Positions 46,161 to 55,188 of a DNA stretch of 64,000 bases are shown in pieces (positions within the stretch are counted from its first letter, which is position 1; the number at the start of each line of letters is the position of its first letter). Source of the stretch: Ferruginibacter sp. (GTDB lineage: Bacteria > Bacteroidota > Bacteroidia > Chitinophagales > Chitinophagaceae); NCBI RefSeq assembly GCF_028288465.1, contig NZ_JAQBNR010000016.1, positions 1 to 64,000 on the forward strand, written 5' to 3'. Made by a program: the position numbers and the translations under genes. The notes beneath the pieces are model-generated. The model saw only the letters and a program-made list of their open reading frames with translations, ran no database searches and was not told where the DNA came from.

Positions 46161-46170
46161 AGTACGTTTG
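46140..46170 (+). promoter_or_regulatory. Sigma-ABfr promoter of the hydrolase-phosphoribosyltransferase unit
   Basis: TTG at 46140-46142, a 20-bp spacer, then TACGTTTG at 46163-46170 (TAnnTTTG). Transcription would start near 46177, about 70 bases before the ATG at 46249. The palindrome ATTTGGCAATGCCAAAT lies in the spacer. Confidence 0.7.
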
Positions 46171-46248
46171 CACTGAGTTAACCCCAGGTTGTTTACAGAA
46201 CACCAGATTGGAAAAGACCTTTATTTTATTATTCAACAAATTGATACT

Positions 46249-46910
46249 ATGGATATGCTTTTTGATAAGGAAATAACCATCCCCGTTGGTGATCTGAAGG
46301 TGCAGGGATACCTGCAAATTCCTTTACACGCAAATGCCATCATCCTTTTTTCTCATGGTAGCGGAAGCAGCAGGTTAAGCAAGCGCAACCAGCAGGTAGC
46401 ACAACAGTTGCAAAATAAAAATTTAGGTACGCTACTTTTTGATTTATTAACCGAGGAAGAAGACATGTATTACCGCAACCGCTTTAATATTGATTTATTA
46501 AGCAAAAGATTGGCCGGTGCGACTGAGTGGCTGAAATCACTTTCCGCCGCAAAAGAATGCCGCATCGGCTATTTTGGCGCCAGTACGGGAGCCGCCATTG
46601 CGCTAAAGGCTTCGGCTGTGTTTCAGACATAGGCGCTGTAGTATCAAGAGGCGGAAGGCCCGATCTTGCGATGAGCAGTTTATCAAAAGTAACCGCCCCC
46701 ACATTGTTGATTGTGGGCAGTTTGGATACCGAAGTAATTAAATTAAACAAAGAAGCTTACCTGCAATTAAAATGTAAAAAGAGTTTTGAAATCGTTGAAG
46801 GCGCATCGCATTTATTCGAAGAACAAGGCAAACTGGCAATGGTAGCTGAACTGGCCAGCCAATGGTTTGAAAAATATTTAACAACAAGCCGGGTGGCCGG
46901 ATCAGTTTAA
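46249..46910 (+). pseudogene. Alpha/beta hydrolase (dienelactone hydrolase type), frameshifted
   Basis: Two frames together make one protein of about 220 residues. The first (46249-46632) has MDMLFDKEITIPVGDLKVQG, the oxyanion part IILFSHGSGSSRLSKRN, and the nucleophile elbow IGYFGASTGAAIALKASAV, then hits a stop. The second continues as SDIGAVVSRGGRPDLAMSSL, the acid segment LIVGSLDTEVIKLN and the His in VEGASHLFEEQGKL. The join needs one extra base at about 46616-46623 (GTGTTTC). A triad is therefore present if the sequence is corrected. The same domain is fused to a phosphoribosyltransferase in mycobacterial Rv0571c; here the phosphoribosyltransferase gene follows by 43 bp. Either a recent mutation or a sequencing error. 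Confidence 0.8.
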
Positions 46911-46953
46911 TGCGACTTAATTAAAATGGAGTAGGAAAAATTAAATCAGGCAG

Positions 46954-47586
46954 ATGTTCCAGGACAGAATAGAAGCTGGATTGCTGCTGGCAAAACAGCT
47001 GAGAAAATATAAAAATGACCCCGGCATTGTACTCGCTGTGCCCCGGGGAGGAGTACCGGTAGCTTATGTAGTTGCCAAAGAACTAGGTTTTCCGGTAGAA
47101 CTGATACTTACCAAAAAGATCGGTCATCCAAACAACAGGGAATATGCCATTGGCGCTGCCAGCCTCACTGACTATTTTGTTATCCCGCATGAAAATATAT
47201 CACTGGATTATATCGAAACTGAAGTAAAAAAAATAAGGCAAAGATTAAAAGAAATGTATGGCAGTTTCATAAGCCATACAACGCCGGAAAAACTGGAAGG
47301 CAAAACGGTTATTGTGATAGACGACGGTGCGGCCACAGGCAACACTCTTTTGTCAACCGTACATGTGTTGCGCAAAAGCAAGCCTCGTAAAATAGTCATT
47401 GCTATCCCGGTTGCCTCGCAAAGCGCCGTTGACAAATTATCGAAGGTAGCCGATAATGTGGTTGTATTGCTTGTACCACACAGGTTCTATGGCGTTGGCG
47501 CATTTTATAAAAGCTTTGAACAGGTAACTGATGAAGAAGTACAGCTATATCTGGATAAATTAAATGAACTTAAAAAAGCCGGATAG
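46954..47586 (+). CDS. Phosphoribosyltransferase family protein
   Basis: 210 residues. The type I PRTase loop that binds PRPP is KTVIVIDDGAATGNTLLSTV. FQDRIEAGLLLAKQLRKYK and VLAVPRGGVPVAYVVAKELGFPVELILTKKIGHPNNREYAIGA are the typical N-terminus of the small stress-linked group, often wrongly called 'putative phosphoribosyltransferase' of nucleotides. The nucleobase or other acceptor is unknown. It shares a unit with the hydrolase upstream and is divergent from the erythromycin esterase homologue, giving the three-domain neighbourhood known from dormancy proteins. Confidence 0.92.
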   Translation: MFQDRIEAGLLLAKQLRKYKNDPGIVLAVPRGGVPVAYVVAKELGFPVELILTKKIGHPNNREYAIGAASLTDYFVIPHENISLDYIETEVKKIRQRLKEMYGSFISHTTPEKLEGKTVIVIDDGAATGNTLLSTVHVLRKSKPRKIVIAIPVASQSAVDKLSKVADNVVVLLVPHRFYGVGAFYKSFEQVTDEEVQLYLDKLNELKKAG

Positions 47587-47665
47587 CCACAACGCTTACA
47601 TGTAAACACACGAAGAAAAAAAGCACATCTTTCATCCTTTTATACCGCTATTGAAAGCTTTCCCG

Positions 47666-47998
47666 TTATACCTTGACCGTACTAACAATATCTTCCTGCG
47701 GCTCCTTCTGTTTTTTAACCTGTTGCATCACCATCCGCTTAAGTTCTTTAAGCGTTTCTTTTGCTGAAGCTTTAAAGTTCTCCGTGCGGGACTTGGCTGT
47801 AATTGTATCAGCAAAAACGGCCAGTTTTATTTCGCATATTTTATTTTCAGCGGCAATGATTTTATCATCCACTTTCAGCAGCACATCTGCAGAAGAGATG
47901 TCCCTGTTCAGGTGCGAAAGCTTCATCAGTTCGGCGCTGATTTCTTTTACCAGGTTTTCCGGTACGCCTTTAAATGGTGTTTGAAATTCAATTTTCAT
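47666..47998 (-). CDS. hpf: HPF/RaiA-type ribosome-associated inhibitor
   Basis: 110 residues with the beta-alpha-beta-beta-beta-alpha fold of short HPF. The start MKIEFQTPFKGVPENLVKEISAELMKL, central SADVLLKVDDKIIAAENKICEIKLAVF and the basic helix NFKASAKETLKELKRMVMQQVKKQKE are readable. It binds the 30S subunit in the tRNA path and silences ribosomes in slow growth. The ribosomal dimerisation domain of long HPF is absent, so another factor would be needed for 100S dimers. It sits between stress genes (PRTase and HtrA), which fits a dormancy role. Confidence 0.87.
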   Translation of the reverse strand: MKIEFQTPFKGVPENLVKEISAELMKLSHLNRDISSADVLLKVDDKIIAAENKICEIKLAVFADTITAKSRTENFKASAKETLKELKRMVMQQVKKQKEPQEDIVSTVKV

Positions 47999-48107
47999 AC
48001 TGATTGTTTTATAAAATAATGATGTGTTTTTTTATAATAACCTTTACGGCAGTTACTGCTTAAACACTAATCACAGCCTGTGTAATAATTAATAAATCAT
48101 GCCGGTT

Positions 48108-49589
48108 TCACAATCCAAAGGCATAATAATATATGCCCGCAATACCAGGATAAATACCTTCCAGCAGAACGCCCTCTTTACTGTCTTGTAAAGAGCGGAT
48201 AAATTCATCCGTATTATTCACCGGCTTTCTGTTCACTTTCGTAACAATAAAACCTTCCTGCATTTGGGTTGTGCGGCCAATTGTTCCGTCGTTAATGGTG
48301 GTTATTTTTACGCCACCAGCCAGGTGCAACATTTCTTTTTCTTTAGCGGAAAGATTGGCTATTCCGACACCCAATTTTTTCAACAGCTCAGTGGATGGAG
48401 TTGCAGTTACGGATAGTAACTGTTCTGGCATCAAGGTTACCTCTATTATTTTTTCTTTCCCGTTTCTTATCAATGTCAACTGAAGTTTTTCGCCGGGCTT
48501 GTATCTTGCAATTACTTCCCGAAGTTGCGTAGCTGTTTCTACTTCGTGCAGCCCCACCTTTGTAATTACATCTTTAGGAAGAATACCAGCCTTGGCTGCT
48601 GCGCTGTTTTGCTGAATGCTGTCTACCATAACGCCTGTGGTACTAGCTATGCCCAACATTTTAGCTTTGGCTCCATTCATATCACTTATAATAATACCGA
48701 GGTAGCCACGCATTACTTTTCCATACCTTAACAAATCATCAATGGTTTTCTTTACTATTTCAACTGGTATGGCAAAAGCATAGCCTGCATAAACACCCGT
48801 TGGGGTTGAAATGGCAGCGTTAATTCCAATCAGCTTACCATTAATGTCTACGAGCGCACCACCGCTGTTGCCGGGGTTTACGGCGGCATCTGTTTGTATA
48901 AATGATTCAATGGCTGACTTGTCAGAAATGATATTGATGTTTCTTGCTTTGGCGCTTACTATCCCGGCTGTTACGGTAGAAGCCAGGTTAAAAGGATTAC
49001 CTACAGCCAGTACCAGATCCCCTACTTCAACCGAATCTGAATTACCAAATTCGATAAACGCTAATTTATGTTCGTCAATTTTCAGCAAAGCAAGATCTGT
49101 GGCCGGATCAGTACCAACTATGCCGGCCTTATAAGTACGCTGATCGTGCAATATCACTTCAATACTGTCCGCATCAGAAACAACATGGTAGTTGGTAACA
49201 ATATACCCGTCGTTACTTACAATTACGCCTGAAGCACTACCCATCCTTACGCCCGCATCATCCTGCTGACGAAAATACCGCCGCCATAATTCATCCCCGA
49301 AAAAATCTTTAAAAAAATCGGGCATATTATTTTGCGCTTTTACGGACACAGAAGATTTAATGTGCACAACGCCCGGGGTTGCCTTTTTAGCCGCATACCT
49401 AAAATTAAATACTGCCGCGGCAGAAGGATCGAATGACAGCTGGCCCTCATTTTTAATATCCTGCTGCTGCTTTTCTTCAAACGTTGTAACGTTTGCTTTG
49501 CCACTCAGCACGGCATTTTTCCTAGCCTGTCCATGACATCCTGCCAATAACATACAGGCAGCCGTCAATATTAGCAGAAACTTTTTCAT
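48108..49589 (-). CDS. htrA: HtrA/DegP-type serine protease, lipoprotein, two PDZ domains
   Basis: 493 residues. The leader FLLILTAACMLLAGC ends in a lipobox (LAGC), so the protein is lipid-anchored, unusual for DegP. The trypsin-like domain (about 70-290) has a complete triad: His in GYIVTNYHVVSDAD, Asp in DPATDLALLKI, and Ser in NPGNSGGALVDING. PDZ1 (about 300-390) starts MRGYLGIIISDMN and contains VMVDSIQQNSAAAKAGILPKDV; a second shorter PDZ (400-480) has GFIVTKVNRKPVNNTDEF. It would degrade or refold damaged envelope proteins. A basic Q-rich region (EEKQQQDIKNEGQ) follows the anchor. Runs leftward in a group with HPF. Confidence 0.93.
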   Translation of the reverse strand: MKKFLLILTAACMLLAGCHGQARKNAVLSGKANVTTFEEKQQQDIKNEGQLSFDPSAAAVFNFRYAAKKATPGVVHIKSSVSVKAQNNMPDFFKDFFGDELWRRYFRQQDDAGVRMGSASGVIVSNDGYIVTNYHVVSDADSIEVILHDQRTYKAGIVGTDPATDLALLKIDEHKLAFIEFGNSDSVEVGDLVLAVGNPFNLASTVTAGIVSAKARNINIISDKSAIESFIQTDAAVNPGNSGGALVDINGKLIGINAAISTPTGVYAGYAFAIPVEIVKKTIDDLLRYGKVMRGYLGIIISDMNGAKAKMLGIASTTGVMVDSIQQNSAAAKAGILPKDVITKVGLHEVETATQLREVIARYKPGEKLQLTLIRNGKEKIIEVTLMPEQLLSVTATPSTELLKKLGVGIANLSAKEKEMLHLAGGVKITTINDGTIGRTTQMQEGFIVTKVNRKPVNNTDEFIRSLQDSKEGVLLEGIYPGIAGIYYYAFGL

Positions 49590-49675
49590 TTATTCTGATT
49601 TATTGAAATTATTCAGGTGCGGTGTTTCTTGATTAAAGGACAATTTTTATTCACAGCTGTAGAGGCATTCCAACA

Positions 49676-50497
49676 CTATTTATGGGCGATAAAAACAGGT
49701 ACTTTATGTATTGCAATAATATCCTGCACAAAACTCTTTTTAAAGAGCTGCAAAAACTCAGTGCCGCCATAAGATCCGCTTACCAGAATTGATGACTTCC
49801 TTTCTGCCATCCAGAAACTAAAATGCTTTTTAGGATCCACATTCAATTTATATAAGGTAAGATCGCTGAAATGCCTTGCGGCTAATTCCTCTATCTTAAT
49901 TATATCCGGAAAATCATCGTCACTATCCGGGCTGGCGTATACAAGTAATGTCTCACGGTCAGTCAGTTCGGGAAAAATATAGGCAAACTGTTTAATAGCA
50001 AACAGGGCTTCTTCGCTCCCATCGTAGGCCAGAACGTTACTTTCCGGAAATTCAAATTGTTCCGGTACCAATAACACCGGGCACTCCATGTGTTGCAGCG
50101 CTTCTTTTAAATAGTGGCGGGAAAACTGCAGCCCGGTATCCTGGTAAAATATTTCACTTCCCAAAATTACCAGGTCAGCAAAGCGGCTTTCATTTTTTAA
50201 CTCCGGTAGGGCCAGTTCGTAAAAATCTTTGTGTACCCGGAAATCGATACCATTACCGATACAACGTTTTTCAAAGTGCGCAATATTCTGCTTTACCACT
50301 TCCGCTTCTTCCGTTTCCATCACGGGGGTAAACGGTGCACCAAGCGCATCACCATAACTCCAAACATTGGCCAGTTCGGTTTGGGGTAAAAAAACACCGG
50401 TCAATAACACGGGTTGTAACTCATTTAGTCTGCGGGCAAATTCAAAAGCGCCTTCAGAAAAATGAGTTCCTTCAAACGCTATGATTATCTTTTTCAT
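49676..50497 (-). CDS. Universal stress protein, tandem UspA domains
   Basis: 273 residues. The first domain starts IIIAFEGTHFSEGAFEFARRL and the second includes VLAYDGSEEALFAIKQFAYIFP. The family ATP motif GxxGxxxxxxxxGS is seen in SILVSGSYGGTEFLQLFK, with the Gly pattern only partly kept, so binding of ATP is uncertain. USPs of Bacteroidota with two degenerate domains commonly lie in stress islands. Located between HtrA and the BON protein gene; the promoter region is shared with the latter. Confidence 0.88.
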   Translation of the reverse strand: MKKIIIAFEGTHFSEGAFEFARRLNELQPVLLTGVFLPQTELANVWSYGDALGAPFTPVMETEEAEVVKQNIAHFEKRCIGNGIDFRVHKDFYELALPELKNESRFADLVILGSEIFYQDTGLQFSRHYLKEALQHMECPVLLVPEQFEFPESNVLAYDGSEEALFAIKQFAYIFPELTDRETLLVYASPDSDDDFPDIIKIEELAARHFSDLTLYKLNVDPKKHFSFWMAERKSSILVSGSYGGTEFLQLFKKSFVQDIIAIHKVPVFIAHK

Positions 50498-50806
50498 AAA
50501 TCATTTTTTATTAAAAGAAACTAATTAACACCATGAAATTATTTACGACGGCAGCCATTTCAAATGACGCAGGGTAGATGAAACACTGATTGAGGTTAGT
50601 AAAACTGCGGCTGTTCTGTTAACAAACCAGATTACACGAAACGCATTGCCGGTGAGCATAAAACAGCCATACATTTTAATACCCGTTTGTTATAACTGAA
50701 TGATCACAATCAATATTTACGATGACGATGTTCATTGTCAGCCAGCTTTGGCAGTTGTTTCTTTGAAGTGTACAACATATTGTTAAACCAAAAAAATAGT
50801 AAGAAC
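50498..50806. other. Divergent intergenic region, 309 bp
   Basis: Shared promoter space for the leftward universal stress gene and the rightward BON gene. No coding frame supported. A short upstream frame joined to the BON gene (50735-50806) is not coding in character. I found no full TTTG/TAnnTTTG match. Confidence 0.45.
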
Positions 50807-51484
50807 ATGAAAAGCGATAGTCAAATTCAAAAAGATGTGATGGAGCAACTGAAGTGGGAGCCATTTTTAAACGCGGCTGAAATTGGTGTTGCTGTAAAAA
50901 ATGGCGTTGTTACACTCTCCGGAATGGTTGATTCCTATTTTAAAAAATTAACTGCAGAAAGCGCAGCAAAAAAAGTAGCCGGTGTAAAAGCCATCGCCGA
51001 AGATATACAGATAGGCGTTTCTCCTGCAGGCAAGAAAACAGATGCTGAAATTGCGGAAGCTGTGCTGAATGCGTTAAAGTGGCATTCAGGAGTAAAAGAA
51101 GAAAAGGTAAAAATAAAAGTAGAGGACGGCAATGTGCGGCTGGAAGGAGAAGTTGAATGGCAGTTTGAACGCGACAATGCAAAGACTGCCATACAGCATT
51201 TAACAGGCGTGCGGTCGGTTACCAATGTAATTGTGGTGCATCCTAAAATACAGCCTTACGAAATTCAGCAAAAAATCAGGAATGCTTTTCAAAGAAGTGC
51301 CAATATTGATGCCGGCAAAGTACAGGCGCATGTAAGTGGCAGAAAGGTGACACTCGTTGGAACGGTAAGATCCATTGCAGAAAAGGAAGACGCTGAAAAT
51401 GCCGCATGGCAGGCACCTGGCGTATCAGTGGTTGAAAGTGAGTTAAAAATACAAGCGCCTGAACCTGCTTACAGCGAAATATAA
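50807..51484 (+). CDS. BON domain protein with three BON repeats
   Basis: 225 residues from the ATG at 50807, chosen because [19 protein letters not shown] is the standard BON start; the longer frame to 50735 is not supported. Three BON domains are visible at about 3-70 ([22 protein letters not shown]), 78-145 ([21 protein letters not shown]) and 150-218 ([22 protein letters not shown]). BON domains bind phospholipids or contribute to envelope stability in osmotic stress (OsmY type). No signal peptide is seen, so it may be cytoplasmic like several BON proteins of stress islands. An inverted repeat follows the stop. Confidence 0.9.
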   Translation: MKSDSQIQKDVMEQLKWEPFLNAAEIGVAVKNGVVTLSGMVDSYFKKLTAESAAKKVAGVKAIAEDIQIGVSPAGKKTDAEIAEAVLNALKWHSGVKEEKVKIKVEDGNVRLEGEVEWQFERDNAKTAIQHLTGVRSVTNVIVVHPKIQPYEIQQKIRNAFQRSANIDAGKVQAHVSGRKVTLVGTVRSIAEKEDAENAAWQAPGVSVVESELKIQAPEPAYSEI

Positions 51485-51512
51485 TCGCCGTGCGCATACC
51501 AAGTTTTTAAAA

Positions 51513-51540
51513 CAACTGCCTTCGTTAATGAAGGCAGTTG
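51513..51540. terminator. Hairpin after the BON gene
   Basis: CAACTGCCTTC (51513-51523) pairs exactly with GAAGGCAGTTG (51530-51540), an 11-bp stem with a six-base loop, 29 bases after the BON stop. No long T-run follows, so it may act as a terminator or as an mRNA 3' stabiliser. Confidence 0.65.
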
Positions 51541-51663
51541 TTACATACAAACAGGCACATGCAAAAATTAATTTGTGTAAGATTTATATGAAAAATATTT
51601 TCAGCCCTGTTCTTTTTAAAAGCAGCAAACATTTATTATCTCTCCATCATAGCTACTAAAAAT

Positions 51664-52804
51664 ATGAACCGCACATTGCCATCGGCGCAAACGAAATACC
51701 AAACGCTTGTTACCCGGCTACTGGATACAGCGGGCGTAAAAATCGGCGGACCCAACCCGTGGGATATACAGGTACACAATGATGGTTTTTACAAAAGAGT
51801 ACTAGCTGACGGCGAGACCGGCATGGGTGAATCTTACATGGATGGCTGGTGGGATGCAGAACGTGTGGATGAATTGATTTGTAAAATATTGCAGGCAGAT
51901 CTTGATAATAATATCTCTCCTGCATTGGCCGGAATTATGGCGGGTAACAAAATTAAGACTGCTGAATCTGCAAACAAAAAAAATGGCTTTTGTCAATGGC
52001 CAAAAACATTACGACCTGGGCAATGATCTTTTCCGGGCGATGCTTGACAGCCGGATGAATTATAGCTGCGGATACTGGAAGAATGCCAGCTGTCTTTGCC
52101 AGGCCCAGGAAAATAAACTGGATTTAATTTGCCGAAAGCTATACCTGAAACCGGGCATGCGGGTGCTTGACATAGGCTGCGGATGGGGTGCATTTGGAAA
52201 ATTTGCGGCCGAAAAATACGGAGTAAAAGTGGTTGGCATCACCGTATCCAAAGAGCAAATGAAACTGGGACAACAACTATGCGGGGGCCTAAATGTTGAA
52301 TTCAGGATGATGGACTATCGCAACACTACGGGTCAGTACGACAGGGTGGTAAGTGTGGGAATGCTTGAACATGTGGGATATAAAAATTACGGCAGTTTTT
52401 TTGAAACCTGTTGCAGATGTTTAACCGGCGATGGCTTGTTTTTGCTGCACACTATAGGCAGCAATCATTCAGTCCGGTCAATCAATGGGTGGACGAATAA
52501 ATATATTTTTCCAAACGCCATGCTGCCTTCTCTTTCGCAGCTTTCAGTTGCTACAGAAGGACTTTTTATTGCAGAAGACTTGCACAATTTTGGAACATAT
52601 TATGATGATACATTAATGGCATGGTATCACAATTTTAAAAATAACTGGCACCAAATAGAAAAAGATTATCCTTCCCTATTTTTCCGCATGTGGGAATATT
52701 ACCTGCTTTCAAGTGCAGGCGGGTTCAGAGCAAGAAAGATGCAGCTCTGGCAAATTGTATTGTCCAAATCCGGCGTTGCAGGAGGATATGAACCGGTGCG
52801 TTGA
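51664..52804 (+). pseudogene. cfa: Cyclopropane-fatty-acyl-phospholipid synthase, frameshifted
   Basis: The 5' frame (51664-52026) carries the Cfa N-terminus (LLDTAGVKIGGPNPWDIQVH, GMGESYMDGWWDAERVDELI), and the second frame (to 52804) continues with AFVNGQKHYDLGNDLFRAML, SAM-binding VLDIGCGWGAFGKFAAEKYG, VSVGMLEHVGYKNY, and TLMAWYHNFKNNW. The switch lies in a run of eight A at 51976-51983; removing one A joins the frames, giving about 379 residues, the usual Cfa size. The enzyme adds a methylene from S-adenosylmethionine to membrane unsaturated fatty acids, mostly in stationary phase. A homopolymer frameshift is a typical long-read error, so the gene may be intact in reality. It follows the BON gene in the same direction. 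Confidence 0.88.
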
Positions 52805-52846
52805 TATGTGAGTAATCTTTTTTTCGGAGATTTATTTGCCAAATAA

Positions 52847-54028
52847 CTAGTCGGTTAACGCAACAGGCGGTTTTCTCTTCCAGTTTAGATTTAATAAAAT
52901 ACCACCGAAGCTGATACAGGCCATTACAAAAATTAACAACCATCCAACAAAAGGAGCAGCCTGTACAATTTTTAAAATGATGAAGAGGCCAAAAGCAGCA
53001 AATACCAACCTCCAGTAACTCCACTGATGATTATTACGGTTGTTGAACCAGTTGGCACCAACTACTGAAATGATGACCGTTGCAAGCAGCAGCAGGGTTA
53101 TATAAACAAAAACCAACAGCAGCCCGACCGGTACACCCACGATGGTAAGAAAAGCAATAACAGCGGCAACAGGTGTTGCTATAAAAAATAAACAACCATA
53201 TCCAAGGGATTTTATACTGCTGGCGAAAATAGTGTCAGCAGCCTTTTTAATGGTGGCAGCAAACAGGTATTGCACAATCATTATCATTAACAATGCCATG
53301 CCAAGATACCATAACAAACCAAGTACAGAAGCCGCACCCAGGTAATACCATTCGCTGTTTTGGATACGCAGGGACGGATCGTAAGTTGCCTTACCATTCT
53401 TTACCGATTGTTTAAAATCAAGGGAGCCGGCGTTGTTCCAGTAACGAACATCCCCGTTAAAATTGGCCGCGTTGCCAATTACAATATCCCGGGCAGCGAG
53501 TACAGCATTGCCTGCCACATTACCATTTATTGTTAGTTTATCAACTGTGCAATTTAACCCTTTCGTGACATTTCCATTTAAGGTCAGTTCCCCGAAAGCA
53601 CCTCTTAATTCTCCATTTACATTACCGTCCATCGTAACTTTTCCTCCTGTGGCGAGCAACCCCCCGATTGTTATACCCCTGTCAATTATGACGCTTCCAC
53701 CGGCAAGCACAACATCGCCCGTTACATTTTTGCTTATGCGTATATTACCTCCTGCACAGCGGATATCATCACCTGCAAACCCGTTGAATGTTACGTTACC
53801 GCCTGCCAATAAAATATCATTTGTAACAGTATCATTAATGATGATAGTACCACCGGCGATAATTAAATCGCCGTATATGGGCGCATTGATGGTTACAGTG
53901 CCGCCTGCTATGTACAGGTCTTCATGTACGGGCTGGCTGATGGTTGTATTATTTCCGAATTCAATTCTAAAAGCTGCTGCGGTAAAAAAGCCGCAGCATA
54001 GTAAAATGAAAAAAAACATGTGTCTCAT
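52847..54028 (-). CDS. Bactofilin-like beta-helix membrane protein
   Basis: 393 residues. Signal-type start (MFFFILLCCGFFTAAAFR). Residues 25-190 form a right-handed beta-helix of short repeats: VTINAPIYGDLIIAGGTIII, TNDILLAGGNVTFNG, DDIRCAGGNIRIS, GDVVLAGGSVIID and similar, resembling polymer-forming bactofilin folds. A membrane part with several spans (LLWYLGMALLMIMIVQYLF; FLTIVGVPVGLLLVFVYITLLLLAT; FVGWLLIFVMACISFGGIL) follows. Annotated relatives are of unknown function and may build envelope scaffolds. The adjacent stress genes give no direct hint. Confidence 0.82.
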   Translation of the reverse strand: MRHMFFFILLCCGFFTAAAFRIEFGNNTTISQPVHEDLYIAGGTVTINAPIYGDLIIAGGTIIINDTVTNDILLAGGNVTFNGFAGDDIRCAGGNIRISKNVTGDVVLAGGSVIIDRGITIGGLLATGGKVTMDGNVNGELRGAFGELTLNGNVTKGLNCTVDKLTINGNVAGNAVLAARDIVIGNAANFNGDVRYWNNAGSLDFKQSVKNGKATYDPSLRIQNSEWYYLGAASVLGLLWYLGMALLMIMIVQYLFAATIKKAADTIFASSIKSLGYGCLFFIATPVAAVIAFLTIVGVPVGLLLVFVYITLLLLATVIISVVGANWFNNRNNHQWSYWRLVFAAFGLFIILKIVQAAPFVGWLLIFVMACISFGGILLNLNWKRKPPVALTD

Positions 54029-54192
54029 AAAATAATATTTGAACGTTTATATGTCCCTAAAACTTAGCCATAAATAAACTATTTTCTACCATTTTTTAAA
54101 ATGTCCTGGGTCAATAATAACCGTGATTACCGTCATTTTTTATGGGCGCATCTCCTGTATTAAATTGTTTAACCAGCGCACTTCTGTGTTTA

Positions 54193-54891
54193 TCAGGACG
54201 GAGTAATCAGGATGGACCTGTTAACCGAATTGGCTATCGCAGTCTGCCTAATTTGATCTGTTATAAAATAAACAGACACGCTGATGACGGCCGCAAAAAA
54301 GCACCACACCGAGATGATATAATGAGTATAGAAAATCTGTGAAATAATATAGGAGAACAAAATTGACGAACCCAGCAGCCACATTTTTTTCTGATTCGAA
54401 AAGAAAGAAGGAGCAACTGTCGCGATAACATACAGTATACCTCCAACGTCTCTGAGCGCATCAGGATAATTCTGCCGGTACGAGATATGAGCTCCATCAA
54501 TTTGTGCAGAAACATGATTAAACAATAAACACCAGGCCAGAAAAGACGAAACGCAAACACCTGTTGCAACCAGTATTTTCAGTAAGCCTCTTCCGCCCGC
54601 TCCCTTTTTTTCAAGCATTAATACGGACACCGGTGCCATTACAGGCCAAACAACTTGTGCAAAGAATAAAAACAGGTGGGTAAGTGCCGTCTGAATGACA
54701 ATGCTGCCTGGCCGGGGAAGTGTTATCCATAAAAAGTCTTCTATAATTTGCTGTATCCCGAAAAGAAAGGGAATACTGGCAAACAAAAGCTGTCGCGGAT
54801 GCTGCACTTTTTTTATGGTGGCAATTCCTATAGCAGTTAATGCCACGCCTGCAGTAAAACTTGCATTGGCAGAAAAACACATGATGTTCAA
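54193..54891 (-). CDS. DUF6629 family membrane protein
   Basis: 232 residues; the family commonly starts at MCFSANASFTAG (the ATG at 54882), so the first three residues may be extra. Seven hydrophobic spans are predicted (for example FTAGVALTAIGIATI, LFASIPFLFGIQQIIEDFLW, LTHLFLFFAQVVWPVMAPV, ILYVIATVAPSFFS). GIQQIIEDFLWITL is diagnostic. The function is unknown. It is a single leftward gene with no close partner. Confidence 0.82.
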   Translation of the reverse strand: MNIMCFSANASFTAGVALTAIGIATIKKVQHPRQLLFASIPFLFGIQQIIEDFLWITLPRPGSIVIQTALTHLFLFFAQVVWPVMAPVSVLMLEKKGAGGRGLLKILVATGVCVSSFLAWCLLFNHVSAQIDGAHISYRQNYPDALRDVGGILYVIATVAPSFFSNQKKMWLLGSSILFSYIISQIFYTHYIISVWCFFAAVISVSVYFITDQIRQTAIANSVNRSILITPS

Positions 54892-55188
54892 TTTAAAAGA
54901 TAAAAGGAGCGCAGGCCGAATGAAATAGCAGAATAAATATCTGTAACTGAACTGCGGATAATTTTCAGTTTAGATGTAAATGGTAAAAAAAAGAAGGCCA
55001 GGATAGAAATCCAGCCCCGTTTTTAGTCTAATATCCTATGAAAACCGTCTAACAAAAGTAGAAGGACCCGTGTTAAAAAAAAATAACCATGGTCAATAAA
55101 ATGGCTGATTGCGAGCAGGGAAATAATTACAATAACAGTACACCCACTAAAAATAATGAAGCATCAGGTTGGAGCTATAAAGAATTGG

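Larger units (their letters stand above)
45932..46248. other. Divergent intergenic region, 317 bp
   Basis: Between the leftward esterase-family gene and the rightward hydrolase gene. It contains a sigma-ABfr promoter for the rightward gene and two dyads (46114-46131, 46144-46160), described separately. No coding frame is supported; the short leftward frame at 46123-46317 is not a convincing gene. Confidence 0.55.

Noticed and set aside
51571..51602. TTTG and TATTTTCA before cfa as a promoter
   Set aside because: Spacing fits but two of the six fixed bases of the -7 element differ, so it is too weak to list.
51976..51983. A8 run in cfa considered as a programmed ribosomal frameshift site
   Set aside because: The needed shift is +1, no stimulatory structure or stop context was seen, and Cfa is a single-frame gene in other bacteria. 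A sequence error or a mutation is simpler.
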